From Bacteroidales bacterium UBA6397 (lineage in GTDB: Bacteria > Bacteroidota > Bacteroidia > Bacteroidales > UBA932), in assembly GCA_002439875.1 (NCBI GenBank), contig DJQB01000017.1, positions 1 through 64,000 of the forward strand: DNA of 64,000 nucleotides, read 5' to 3'. The notes beneath the pieces were generated by a model. It did no database searches. It saw nothing but the letters and a program-made list of their open reading frames with translations, and was not told the DNA's origin. A program made the position numbers and the translations under genes. Position 1 is the first letter of the stretch; each line of letters starts with the position of its first letter. This document shows positions 35,004 through 44,011 of this stretch, piece after piece.

Positions 35004-35729
35004 ATGGACATGACCAGACTTAGTGTGAACATCAACAAGATCGCGACCCTGCGCAACGCCCGCGGAGGAAATATGCCGGATGTGGAGAAGGCGGCGATTG
35101 ACTGTGAAAGATTCGGGGCGGAAGGCATAACCGTCCATCCGAGACCAGACGAAAGACACATCAGATACTCGGACGTGAGAGCCATCAGGCCGATGGTGAC
35201 GACCGAGTTCAACATAGAGGGTAATCCTATTCCAAGCTTCGTTGACCTTGTGCTTGAGGTTGTGCCCGATCAGGTTACCCTCGTCCCGGACGCGCACGAC
35301 GCCATCACATCAAACGCGGGATGGGACACAATCACAAACAAGGAATTTCTCACAGACATCTGCGCGCGGTTCAAAGAGAAGGGAATCCGCACATCAATAT
35401 TCATAGACCCCTCCCCAGCCATGGCCGAAGGGGCCAAAGCCTGTGGCTGCGACCGTGTGGAACTTTACACGGCGGACTACGCCGCCGGGTATTCCGCCGG
35501 ACGCGGAAAGGCGATAGCCCCGTACCTTGAGACCGCCAAGGCCGCCAGGGAACTGGGACTGGGTCTTAACGCCGGGCATGATCTGAACCTGGAGAACCTG
35601 GAGTATTTCATCAGGACAATCCCGTGGACGGATGAGGTCTCGATCGGCCACGCCATCATCTGCGACGCCCTTTACATGGGGTTGGAGAAAACTATCCAGG
35701 CATATCTGTCAAAGATTAAGATTTTTTAA
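35004..35729 (+). CDS. pdxJ: pyridoxine 5'-phosphate synthase
   Basis: TIM-barrel enzyme that condenses 1-deoxyxylulose 5-phosphate with 3-amino-2-oxopropyl phosphate to form PNP (vitamin B6). The N-terminus TRLSVNINKIATLRNARGGN, then GITVHPRPDERHIR, VTLVPDAHD, FIDPS and LNAGHDLNLENLEYF are characteristic. About 241 residues; starts at 35004 or 35010 are both possible. It is followed 40 nt later by an OmpH-like gene with its own promoter box. Confidence 0.95.
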   Translation: MDMTRLSVNINKIATLRNARGGNMPDVEKAAIDCERFGAEGITVHPRPDERHIRYSDVRAIRPMVTTEFNIEGNPIPSFVDLVLEVVPDQVTLVPDAHDAITSNAGWDTITNKEFLTDICARFKEKGIRTSIFIDPSPAMAEGAKACGCDRVELYTADYAAGYSAGRGKAIAPYLETAKAARELGLGLNAGHDLNLENLEYFIRTIPWTDEVSIGHAIICDALYMGLEKTIQAYLSKIKIF

Positions 35730-35730
35730 T

Positions 35731-35738
35731 TACTTTTG
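35731..35738 (+). promoter_or_regulatory. -7 box for the second OmpH-like gene
   Basis: TACTTTTG, matching TAnnTTTG, overlaps the end of pdxJ and lies 32 nt upstream of the next ATG. Confidence 0.5.
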
Positions 35739-35769
35739 TAAGCTTGAATATTAACAAAAGAACAATAAA

Positions 35770-36435
35770 ATGAAACAGACACCACTGATTATCAGCGTCA
35801 TAGCCCTTGTTGCTGTGGCTGCATTGGGAATTATCCAACTCACTTCAAACGGTAACGGCAGCAAGAAGGCCACTTCAGGGGAAGTCGTCGAGGCCACGGC
35901 CCAGGCCGGTTCGATAGTATGGTTCGACCTTGACAGGGTACTCAACGAGTACGACATGGCGAATGACCTCAGATCAGTGGTTGAGACCAAGGTCCAGGGT
36001 ATCCAGGAGGAGATCACAAGGAGGGGGAACAAACTCCAGAGTGATGTTAACAAGTTCCAGTCCGACCTTGACAAGGGTCTTCTCGTGCGTTCGGTGGCCG
36101 AGCAGAGGAATCTCAAGCTTCAGGAGCAGCAGAACAACTTCAACAACTACGCCGCCCAGAAGCAGCAGGAGATCGCCGAGGAGCAGCAGGTTATGATGAA
36201 CCAGATCGGTGACGCCATCAAGACGTTCCTAGACAAGTTCAACGAGGAACACAAGTACGCCATGATCATCGCTACACAGGGCAGCGTCCTTCCAGCCCCG
36301 GTGGCCACTGGCGACCCAGAGCTTGATGTGACGGAAGCTATTCTGGTCGGCCTCAATGACGAGTACATCCAGAACAGAGGCAAGGGCGGAAAAACCGTTC
36401 CGGCATCCGCTTCGGAAGAGTCTAAAGCCAAGTAG
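35770..36435 (+). CDS. OmpH/Skp-like protein with N-terminal membrane anchor
   Basis: A 221-residue protein with a hydrophobic N-terminus (ISVIALVAVAALGII, an uncleaved anchor or signal) and an OmpH-type domain: IVWFDLDRVLNEYDMA, then a long charged helical stretch (about 75-165) and AMIIATQGSVL near the C-terminus. It is a second Skp-like chaperone, distinct from the bamA-linked copy and with a disordered Ser/Lys-rich tail. It begins a three-gene plus-strand operon with a glycosyltransferase and a LysM protein. Confidence 0.8.
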   Translation: MKQTPLIISVIALVAVAALGIIQLTSNGNGSKKATSGEVVEATAQAGSIVWFDLDRVLNEYDMANDLRSVVETKVQGIQEEITRRGNKLQSDVNKFQSDLDKGLLVRSVAEQRNLKLQEQQNNFNNYAAQKQQEIAEEQQVMMNQIGDAIKTFLDKFNEEHKYAMIIATQGSVLPAPVATGDPELDVTEAILVGLNDEYIQNRGKGGKTVPASASEESKAK

Positions 36436-36437
36436 CT

Positions 36438-37571
36438 TTGAGAATCGCCTTTCTGTCCTGCTTTTACCCATTCAGAGGTGGGATCTCTCAGTTCAACGCA
36501 AGTCTCTACTTGGAACTGAGCAAAAGCCATACTGTCAAGGCTTTCAATTTCAAAAGGCAGTATCCGGAATTCCTTTTTCCGGGAAAGACGCAATACGTCA
36601 CAAAAGATGATAATGCCGTACCCATCGAGAGTGAGGCTCTCTTGGATACGGCTAATCCTTTTACCTACGAACGCACCTACAGGGCAATACGCGACTGGAT
36701 GCCGGACCTTGTGGTGATCAGCTACTGGATGTCTTATTTCGGGCCGTCGCTCGGCTACATCGCAAGAAGGTTGAAAAAGAGATGCAAGGTCATCTCTATC
36801 CTGCATAACGTGATACCGCACGAGCCTAGATTCTTCGATGCGCCTCTGACAAAATATTTCCTGTCAGGCTGCACAGGGAACATAACACTTTGCGACGAGG
36901 TCGCCGAAGATCTGAGGAAACTTTCTCCCGACGCGCCGGAACTCACTTTGTTCCACCCTATATACGGGCATTTCGGAGAGAAGATGCCAAGGGAGAAGGC
37001 GGAAAGGATTCTGGGACTTGACACCGGAAAGAAAAACCTTCTGTTCTTCGGGTTGATCCGGTCCTACAAGGGGCTTGACATTCTTTTGGAAGCTTTCGGC
37101 AAGCTGGATGACAGCTACCAGCTTATCGTGGCCGGCGAGCCTTACGGATCGTTCGAAAAGTACCAAAAGATCATCGACATGTCTCCGGCCAGGAACAGGA
37201 TCAAGCTGTTCACCCATTACATAAAGGACTCCGAGGTAAAGGACTATTTCTCGGCGGCGGATCTCGCCGTGCTGCCTTACAGGTCGGCGACCCAAAGCGG
37301 AATCAGTGCGATAGCATATCATTTCGAGGTGCCTATGGTCGTGACTGACGTCGGAGGACTGCGCCAGTCAATCGGGGACCGCGGCACCGGGCTTGTCGCG
37401 CGGAAGGCTGACGTGGACTGCATCGTGGAGGAGATACGGGCCTATTTCTCCGACCCTAATCTCAAGACTCACTGCGTGAACTCGATCAGAGCCGAGAAAG
37501 AGAGGCTCTCATGGAAGACTTTCAGCAGGAAACTGCTGGAGTTTTCCGACAATTTGTACAAGATACAATGA
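36438..37571 (+). CDS. GT4-family glycosyltransferase
   Basis: A 377-residue GT-B fold enzyme. The N-terminus (RIAFLSCFYPFRGGISQFNA) and the C-terminal nucleotide-sugar domain (NLLFFGLIRSYKGLDILLEAF, LAVLPYRSATQSGISAIAYHFEVPMVVTDVGGL) identify a retaining glycosyltransferase of family 4. Acceptor and sugar are unknown; a surface glycan is likely. The start is a TTG at 36438, 2 nt after the preceding stop, because no ATG exists near the conserved N-terminus. Its stop overlaps the next ATG by 4 nt (ATGA). Confidence 0.88.
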   Translation: MRIAFLSCFYPFRGGISQFNASLYLELSKSHTVKAFNFKRQYPEFLFPGKTQYVTKDDNAVPIESEALLDTANPFTYERTYRAIRDWMPDLVVISYWMSYFGPSLGYIARRLKKRCKVISILHNVIPHEPRFFDAPLTKYFLSGCTGNITLCDEVAEDLRKLSPDAPELTLFHPIYGHFGEKMPREKAERILGLDTGKKNLLFFGLIRSYKGLDILLEAFGKLDDSYQLIVAGEPYGSFEKYQKIIDMSPARNRIKLFTHYIKDSEVKDYFSAADLAVLPYRSATQSGISAIAYHFEVPMVVTDVGGLRQSIGDRGTGLVARKADVDCIVEEIRAYFSDPNLKTHCVNSIRAEKERLSWKTFSRKLLEFSDNLYKIQ

Positions 37572-39286
37572 ACAATAGACACTTGACTGCTTTCGCGGCC
37601 TTGCTATGCCTGACGGCCGCTTCCGGATTCAGAGCGTCCGCCCAGGAATATTCCAGTCCGCAAGTTGTGGTCTCTACAGAGAAGGTCCGCAATAACGGCA
37701 GAATCTACTACTCGCACATTGTGCGGGAAAAGCAGACTCTCTACTCAATCTGCAAGGCCTATAACGTGACCCTTCAGGAGATCTATGACTCGAATCCGGC
37801 CCTGAATCTGGAAACAGAAGGTCTGAAGAAAGACCAGATTCTTCTCATTCCCGTCAAGGACGGAGACTCCTCCGCGAAGCATGCCGTTCAGGAAGCGACG
37901 GACAGTGAGGAGTCCAGGAATGACGAGGGCAAGGATTATTTCGTCCACCGCGTGAAATGGTTCGAGGATCTGGGATCAATCGCAAGAAAATACATGGTCT
38001 CCAAGGAAGCGATCATGAACATCAATGGGATGACATCGGAGAAAGTGAGGAGAAAGGACGAGATAAAGATTCCACTCCATCCTCAGAAGTGGGAGAACGC
38101 AGGGCATGAAGCCTCTCCGGCAGACTCAATGACCAGGAATGCTTCGGCAGACTCATTGGCCGGTGAGACTTCGGCTGATTCTGTGGTCGGAGAAAGTTCA
38201 ACGACCTCTGACTCAGATGGCAAGGAATTGTTCGGACGGTTTTTCAACAAGAATCAGGAAACCAGCATCGCTCTTCTGTTACCTTTCAACGCGTCAAAGA
38301 AGGCAGACGGACAGATGATGGATTTCTACAGCGGGGTTCTGATGGCGGCCAAGGATCTTGGCTGGGCCGGATACAAGGTAGACCTAAATGTCTACGATGT
38401 CGCCGGAGGAGCGATGCCAGTCACCGAGGAGAGGTTTTCCGAAAGCGATTTCGTTATAGGCCCTGTGTCAAGCACCGACATCGCCAGAACCGTGAACGCG
38501 TCAAAAGGCAAGACCTGGATAGTCTCTCCGCTGGATCCGAGGGCTGAAGCCATTGCTGACACAATACCGAACGTCATACAGGCGCCGGCGCCGACCAAGG
38601 CACAGATCTCTGACATGGTGGACTGGATAAAATCCGACCTCAGGAGAGAGGACAACTTGATACTTGTCACACAAAAAGGAGCTTCAGCTAAAGGCTATAC
38701 CTCAGATGTGATCGAAGAGATCAGAAAAGCCGGGCTGCGCCATACAAGCCTCTCGTTCAACATTCTGGAAGGACGGCAGGTTATGGGACGGATTGAAAGC
38801 ATGATGACAGACGGCGGCACCAACAGGGTGGTGATAGCGTCAGACAGCAAGGCGTTTGTCATCGAGGTGGTCAGGCTTCTTTATCTTGCCTCAAGCCAAA
38901 AAAGGGACATAGTCCTCTACAGCACTTCCAAGTTGAGGACATTCGAAGAGATCGACGTGGAACAGCTTCACACCCTGAACCTTCACACCAGCGTGTCCTA
39001 TCATGTGGACTATGACTCCAAAGATGTCCGGAATTTTCTGATGACTTACAGGGCAATTTACGGCACCGAGCCAAGTCGTACGGCTTTCCAGGGCTACGAC
39101 CTGATGAAATTCTTCACAACCATTAGTTCCGAATATGGCAGGAGATGGGACAGGTGCGATTCCTTACAGGGAACAGGCCTGCAGTCCGATTTCAACCTTG
39201 TCAGGACAGACCGCGGCGGCTATGTCAACAATGCCGTGCGAAGGGTGGTCTACGAGCCTGATTATTCAGTAAAGCTGATCAGATAG
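37568..39286 (+). CDS. LysM-domain protein with periplasmic-binding-like domain
   Basis: 572 residues with signal peptide (start at 37568, MNNRHLTAFAALLCLTAASG). Two LysM peptidoglycan-binding domains (YYSHIVREKQTLYSICKAYN, about 33-80, and YFVHRVKWFEDLGSIARKY, about 122-165) are followed by a low-complexity Ser/Ala/Asp linker (about 180-230) and a roughly 330-residue domain resembling type I periplasmic-binding proteins (SIALLLPFNASKKADGQMMDFYSG). It likely anchors to the wall and senses or scaffolds rather than transports. Its last 8 nt overlap the convergent recN. Confidence 0.82.
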   Translation: MNNRHLTAFAALLCLTAASGFRASAQEYSSPQVVVSTEKVRNNGRIYYSHIVREKQTLYSICKAYNVTLQEIYDSNPALNLETEGLKKDQILLIPVKDGDSSAKHAVQEATDSEESRNDEGKDYFVHRVKWFEDLGSIARKYMVSKEAIMNINGMTSEKVRRKDEIKIPLHPQKWENAGHEASPADSMTRNASADSLAGETSADSVVGESSTTSDSDGKELFGRFFNKNQETSIALLLPFNASKKADGQMMDFYSGVLMAAKDLGWAGYKVDLNVYDVAGGAMPVTEERFSESDFVIGPVSSTDIARTVNASKGKTWIVSPLDPRAEAIADTIPNVIQAPAPTKAQISDMVDWIKSDLRREDNLILVTQKGASAKGYTSDVIEEIRKAGLRHTSLSFNILEGRQVMGRIESMMTDGGTNRVVIASDSKAFVIEVVRLLYLASSQKRDIVLYSTSKLRTFEEIDVEQLHTLNLHTSVSYHVDYDSKDVRNFLMTYRAIYGTEPSRTAFQGYDLMKFFTTISSEYGRRWDRCDSLQGTGLQSDFNLVRTDRGGYVNNAVRRVVYEPDYSVKLIR

Positions 39287-40955
39287 AGAGCAACGCCTTG
39301 GCGTTCTCCACTGCGGCGCTGGTGATGCTGCTTCCGCTCAGCATACGGGCAATCTCAATGACACGATCCTGCCCTGTGACCGGGCGGACGGTCGTGGTGG
39401 CTTTGCCTAAGACATCATATTCCTTTTCCACCACATAATGGGCATTACCCTTGGCTGCAACTTGTGGAAGATGGGTGATGGCGAAAACCTGCATGTCTTT
39501 TCCCATCGAGCAAATCATTCGTCCCATCTTGTCGGCCACGCTGCCGGAGACACCTGTGTCAATCTCATCGAAGATGAGAGTAGGCATACTCACGAACTTT
39601 GCCATCATTGCCTTGAGACAAAGCATAAGGCGTGACATTTCTCCTCCGGATGCACACTTGGACACATCCACAGGTACCGTCCCCGATGCGGAGAACAGGA
39701 AGTTGACGGCATCCGCGCCGTATGCTGACATCGGAACCTCGGACAGCCCAACCTTGAACACGGCATAATCCAACTCAAGAGACCGCAATGACTCTGTGAT
39801 GGCATCCGAGAAAGGTCCGCAAGCATTGGCTCTGGCCTCGTGAAGACGACGGGATATTCCCTCAACTTCCTTTTTATCAGCGGCCAGCATTGTCTCAAGC
39901 TCCGCCTTGCGAGCCTCGAGGGCAGCGGAATCTACAAGCGACTCGGACAAGGAATCCCTCCGGGCTATCAATTCTCCTACCGACGTGGCGGAATAGCCCT
40001 TCATCAGGTCATAAAGAAGTGAAAGGCGGTCGTCCACCGCCTCAAGACGTTCCTGCGAAAGTTCGGTGTGAGAATTAATGGCCGAGACATCCTCAAGGAT
40101 GTCATCCAGTTCCATGCGCGCGGACTCTATCCGCTCCGCCAACGCGGCCGCCTCGGGGACAAACCTCGCAGTCTTCTCCAACATCTTCTGAGCCTCCTTC
40201 AACGCCGATGACAACGGCATAGACTCAGAATTCGGGTCAGACGGATTGAACATCTCCTCCACTCCGCCAAGGTTCTCCTTGATTTCCTCGGCGTTGGCCA
40301 GCTGCCTCCGCTCGGCCTCTAGCGACTCCAACTCTCCCTCCTGAAGGTGTGCATCCTCCAGTCTCTGCCAACGGGCGCGGACATATTCACTCTCGCCTTT
40401 CATCCGATCAAGCTTCGAGGTGACTTCAAAACACTCTTTCTCATGAGACCTGAAAGATCTGTAGGAACGAGCGTATTCCTCCAGCAGCGCCTCGTCACCG
40501 GCAAAATGATCCAGCATAGAGAGTCGGAAAGACTTGTCCGACAGCAGAAGCGTCTGGTGCTGTGAATGGATGTCCACAAGCCTTGAGGCTATGCTCTGGA
40601 GAAGCTGGATGTTCACCGGCGAGTCATTGACAAAAGATCTGGAGCGACCGGAACGACCAACCACCCTGCGGATTATCAGTTCTCCGCCCATGGTCTCGAC
40701 ATCATTCTCATCCAGAATGTTCCTCAACGCCGGATCGTTACCTGGAACTCTGAAAACCGCCTCAACGACACAACTGTCAGCTTCGCAACCTATCACTGAA
40801 GCGTCGGCCTTGGAGCCAAGAAGCAGGGATAGCGCCCCAAGAAGTATTGACTTTCCGGCTCCGGTCTGACCGGATATAATAATCAGACCCTCCGGGAACT
40901 CAATGTCCAGAGAGTCTATCAAAACATAATTTCTTATTTGGAGGGACTTGAGCAT
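39279..40955 (-). CDS. recN: DNA repair protein RecN
   Basis: An SMC-like ATPase of 558 residues acting in double-strand break repair. Walker A is ISGQTGAGKSILLGAL (about 29-44), the long middle is coiled coil with a central hinge, and the C-terminal part has SKCASGGEMSRLMLCLKAM (ABC signature) and TLIFDEIDTGVSGSVADKMG (Walker B). It ends 8 nt inside the convergent LysM gene. The rpoZ-like gene lies 11 nt upstream. Confidence 0.96.
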   Translation of the reverse strand: MLKSLQIRNYVLIDSLDIEFPEGLIIISGQTGAGKSILLGALSLLLGSKADASVIGCEADSCVVEAVFRVPGNDPALRNILDENDVETMGGELIIRRVVGRSGRSRSFVNDSPVNIQLLQSIASRLVDIHSQHQTLLLSDKSFRLSMLDHFAGDEALLEEYARSYRSFRSHEKECFEVTSKLDRMKGESEYVRARWQRLEDAHLQEGELESLEAERRQLANAEEIKENLGGVEEMFNPSDPNSESMPLSSALKEAQKMLEKTARFVPEAAALAERIESARMELDDILEDVSAINSHTELSQERLEAVDDRLSLLYDLMKGYSATSVGELIARRDSLSESLVDSAALEARKAELETMLAADKKEVEGISRRLHEARANACGPFSDAITESLRSLELDYAVFKVGLSEVPMSAYGADAVNFLFSASGTVPVDVSKCASGGEMSRLMLCLKAMMAKFVSMPTLIFDEIDTGVSGSVADKMGRMICSMGKDMQVFAITHLPQVAAKGNAHYVVEKEYDVLGKATTTVRPVTGQDRVIEIARMLSGSSITSAAVENAKALLSI

Positions 40956-40966
40956 AGCCCCAAAGA

Positions 40967-41338
40967 CTACTCAGCGTCCGAAGTGCTTTCCTTGGCAGGA
41001 CGTGGAGTCACATCATCCTCGCTGCCGGAGGCGGCCATTCTGTAGTAGAGTTCCCCGTCCTCGAACTCTGATATCGCGATAAGATCCGGTTTAGGAAGTT
41101 TCTCGTAGTACTTGGAGATCTCAATCTGCTCGCGGTTTTCGAAAACCTCGTCCATAGTGTCACGATCGGTACGGAAATCCTCCAGTTTCTTGGCGAGTTC
41201 CTTCTTCTCGGCCAATGCTATCTGATTCGCCCTCTTGTAAAGGATGACAACAGTCTCATAGATGTTGCCCGTCGGCTCGGCGAGGTACTTGATGTCCCTT
41301 GTCATCGTGTTTGTAGGGACCTTCTTCTTAATGTCCAT
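40967..41338 (-). CDS. RNA polymerase omega subunit (Bacteroidota type)
   Basis: 123 residues; the segment VPTNTMTRDIKYLAEPTGNIYETVVILYKRANQIALAEKKEL matches the Bacteroidota omega/Rpb6-like protein, which is diverged from the proteobacterial form. An acidic/Ser-rich tail follows. Omega helps assemble and stabilise RNA polymerase. The start is taken at the ATG in GAATATG (41338); the TTG 6 nt upstream is less likely. It is placed between bamD and recN, a frequent order in Bacteroidales. Confidence 0.8.
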   Translation of the reverse strand: MDIKKKVPTNTMTRDIKYLAEPTGNIYETVVILYKRANQIALAEKKELAKKLEDFRTDRDTMDEVFENREQIEISKYYEKLPKPDLIAISEFEDGELYYRMAASGSEDDVTPRPAKESTSDAE

Positions 41339-41373
41339 ATTCAAAAAAAACTTGTCTAAATAATTTACGAAGC

Positions 41374-42261
41374 CTACTGTTCGGATTGTTTCAATAATTT
41401 TTTTCTGTTCCTCTCGAAATCCTCCTCCCTGACCCCCAGATCCTCATCCGTCCCTGAGTAACGGCCAAGAGCCTTCTGGGCGTGACGGTAAAGCGTGTCC
41501 AGTTCCTTTCTGTACGGCGAGTCCGGAAGTTCTCCGATAAAGTTGTAGTAGTCGTCAACAAATGTCATGTAGCGCTCTTTCTGCTTGCCCTCAATACTGA
41601 GTAGCGCGTACTTGTAGGAAGATTTGGCGATGTAGTAAAGTATGTCCTCACGGTAGATGTTCTCGGCGTCATCTTTCAGAATGTTCCTGAACGCCACTCT
41701 CGAAGCCTTGTAGTCCTCCATTCTGTAATAGAGTCTGGCATTCTCGTAGGCTTTCCTGTCAAGCCTGTCGTTCAGTTCCTTAAGCATCCTGCCACAGATC
41801 GCGGCATGCGAGTTGCCGGGGTTCTCAACCATGTACTGGCTGATGGCGCTGATGGCGTTGTGGGTAGGGACCTGATCCAACTCATAGCGGAGAGTGGAAC
41901 GGTACAGGCAGTCGATTCTCAAAAAAGCGGCCTCTTCGGCAAACGGGCTTCGCGGAAAATTCGTGATGAACTTCGTGAAATTCGTCTCGGCTGTGTAATA
42001 GTCCTTGAAACGATAATTGCTCAAGCCCCAGTAGTACTGCACAGTGTCGTCCCTGTCGGTTCCGCTGGTCAGAACAGCCAATGACTCGAACAACTGGGCC
42101 GCCTTGCTGTACTTGCCGTGGTTGAAATAGTCAAACGCGGCGGCATACTTGGCGTCAACGTCATTGCCGTTCAGCAGAGCCTCATACTCGGATTTACAGG
42201 ACTGCAAGGAGAGCGCGGCGACAAAGGCGGCAAGCGCTATCTTCATAATTGATTTCAGCAT
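41374..42261 (-). CDS. bamD: outer-membrane assembly lipoprotein BamD
   Basis: A lipoprotein (signal MLKSIMKIALAAFVAALSLQSC, lipid on the Cys) with TPR-like helical repeats: YAAAFDYFNHGKYSKAAQLFESL, YYWGLSNYRFKDYYTAETNF, FITNFPRSPFAEEAAFLRIDC. This is the BamD/YfiO architecture; it partners BamA in barrel insertion. About 295 residues. The start sits at GAATATG (42261), with another ATG 6 nt upstream. Confidence 0.9.
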   Translation of the reverse strand: MLKSIMKIALAAFVAALSLQSCKSEYEALLNGNDVDAKYAAAFDYFNHGKYSKAAQLFESLAVLTSGTDRDDTVQYYWGLSNYRFKDYYTAETNFTKFITNFPRSPFAEEAAFLRIDCLYRSTLRYELDQVPTHNAISAISQYMVENPGNSHAAICGRMLKELNDRLDRKAYENARLYYRMEDYKASRVAFRNILKDDAENIYREDILYYIAKSSYKYALLSIEGKQKERYMTFVDDYYNFIGELPDSPYRKELDTLYRHAQKALGRYSGTDEDLGVREEDFERNRKKLLKQSEQ

Positions 42262-42288
42262 ATTCATTATTCTATTCGTCAGTATTCA

Positions 42289-43212
42289 TCAGCGCGACAA
42301 AAGGAACTTCTCCACCTCCAACGCAGCACGGCACCCGGATGCGGCGGCCGTTATCGCCTGCCTGAAACGCGGATCCTGAACATCCCCGGCGGCGAACACA
42401 CCCTTGACATTTGTCTCGGATGTCTTTCCCATAGTGACGATGTAGCCGTTCTCATCAGTCTCGACGTATTTCTTGAATATGTCCGAGTTCGGATGATGCC
42501 CGATGGCGAGAAAAAGTCCGTCGACCTTGACATCAAAAACCTTACCATCCTTGTCCTGTACCCGCACTCCTGTGACACCTGACTCATCTCCAAGGACTTC
42601 CCGAGTGTTACAATTCCATAGGATCTCTATGTTGGAAGTGTTCTTTACCCTTTCCTGCATAGCGACGGAGGCCCTGAACACGTCCCTGCGGACAATCATA
42701 AAGACTTTACGGCATAGGTTTGCGAGATAGGTCGCCTCTTCACATGCGGTGTCACCTCCTCCTACGACCGCGACATCCTTCTTTCGGTAAAAAAAGCCAT
42801 CACATGTCGCGCAAGCGCTGACGCCCATCCCCCTGAACTTCTGTTCAGAAGGAAGGCCAAGATACTTGGCCGTGGAGCCTGTGGCGATGATCACGGCCTC
42901 AGCCTCCAGCTCTGTCTCTCCATCAACCGTGACGCGGAAAGGCCGTGTTGAAAAATCAACGTCAGTCACCACTCCCCTTCTTATGTCCGCGCCAAAGCGT
43001 TTGGCCTGGACTCTCATACCATCCATCAGTTGATTGGCGTCAACCCCCTCCGGAAAGCCGGGAAAATTTTCCACGATTGTCGTTGTGGTCAACTGCCCAC
43101 CAGGCTCCATTCCTTCATAAAGGACGGGGTCAAGGGCGGCTCTGGAAGCGTAAATAGCGGCTGTGTAGCCGGAAGGGCCTCCCCCTATGATCAGGCATCT
43201 TGTCTTTTCCAT
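42289..43212 (-). CDS. trxB: thioredoxin-disulfide reductase
   Basis: FAD enzyme that reduces thioredoxin with NADPH. CLIIGGGPSGYTAAIYASRA (FAD), SACATCDGFF (redox-active Cys pair) and VAVVGGGDTACEEATYL (NADPH) are canonical. 307 residues from MEKTRCL. The start at 43212 fits the -7 box at 43237-43244. It is divergent from the Fur-family gene, which suggests shared redox or metal control. Confidence 0.96.
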   Translation of the reverse strand: MEKTRCLIIGGGPSGYTAAIYASRAALDPVLYEGMEPGGQLTTTTIVENFPGFPEGVDANQLMDGMRVQAKRFGADIRRGVVTDVDFSTRPFRVTVDGETELEAEAVIIATGSTAKYLGLPSEQKFRGMGVSACATCDGFFYRKKDVAVVGGGDTACEEATYLANLCRKVFMIVRRDVFRASVAMQERVKNTSNIEILWNCNTREVLGDESGVTGVRVQDKDGKVFDVKVDGLFLAIGHHPNSDIFKKYVETDENGYIVTMGKTSETNVKGVFAAGDVQDPRFRQAITAAASGCRAALEVEKFLLSR

Positions 43213-43236
43213 ACTCGTAAGAATATTCATATCTTA

Positions 43237-43266
43237 CAAATATAGCCATATTTCGTGATTACCCAA
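43237..43266 (-). promoter_or_regulatory. promoter of trxB
   Basis: The minus strand carries TATATTTG (43244-43237, exact TAnnTTTG) with a TTG about 19 nt further upstream (43266-43264). The leader to the trxB ATG is about 20 nt. Confidence 0.55.
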
Positions 43267-43414
43267 GCGACAATCAGATTATTGAATCGCACTTTTTTCA
43301 AATCCTGGACAGAGGATAGCGGTGCTGTCTGACTGAAGAAGCGGGAAGAAGATGAGGATTTTTTCACCTCAAAGAACATTTCAAAAAAATTAAAACAGCT
43401 TCTTAGAAATTTTA

Positions 43415-43422
43415 TAAATTTG
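43415..43422 (+). promoter_or_regulatory. -7 box for the Fur-family gene
   Basis: TAAATTTG, 32 nt before the ATG at 43455. The 242-bp gap to trxB holds both promoters and otherwise only AT-rich sequence with a small GAGG/CCTC hairpin near 43355-43372. Confidence 0.45.
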
Positions 43423-43454
43423 CATATTTATAGAACATCATAATCCGGACACGA

Positions 43455-43904
43455 ATGGAAAGAAGCGGCAAGGCATCTACAATAGAAGAATTTCGCGACC
43501 TATTAAAGGAAAAAGGTCTAAAGATCACCCCACAAAGACTAGCTGTCCACAAAGCCATGCTCAAACTAGGTCACGCCAGCGCGGACATGGTGACAGCCCA
43601 GATAACGGAGACAAGCGAAGCAAAGGTTACGGTCGCGTCCGTATATAACATTCTGACCCAGCTTTCCCTTTTAGGGATATATCACCATCGGTTGAGCGAG
43701 AACAATAAAATGTACTTTGATGTCAACACGTTCAAGCATTTTCACCTTTACGACACCGTGAATCATGTGTACTCGGATGTGGTCGACGACGAACTCTATT
43801 CCCATATAGAGTCCAGGCTTATGGCGCGCCGTTTCAGAGGCTACCGGATAGACGGCATCGACGTGCAGATTCTGGCGCACCCATCTGTGAAAGTAAAAAA
43901 ATAA
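43455..43904 (+). CDS. Fur-family transcriptional regulator (Fur/PerR)
   Basis: 149 residues: winged helix (about 10-90, LKEKGLKITPQRLAVHKAMLKL, VASVYNILTQLSLLGIY) followed by a dimerisation domain with metal-ligand candidates in FKHFHLYDTVNHVY. No CxxC structural-zinc pairs are visible, unlike classic Fur. In context, divergent from thioredoxin reductase, a PerR-like peroxide or iron role is plausible but not proven. The wzi-like gene follows 107 nt downstream. Confidence 0.85.
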   Translation: MERSGKASTIEEFRDLLKEKGLKITPQRLAVHKAMLKLGHASADMVTAQITETSEAKVTVASVYNILTQLSLLGIYHHRLSENNKMYFDVNTFKHFHLYDTVNHVYSDVVDDELYSHIESRLMARRFRGYRIDGIDVQILAHPSVKVKK

Positions 43905-44011
43905 GTTTTCCACAGGGCCGGCAAATCCGCCTGTTTCTCTTCTGCCGACAATACTGCCGGCAAAGAATTAAAGAGTTAAGCAAATTAATTTAAATATAGT
44001 ATCACGGAAGA

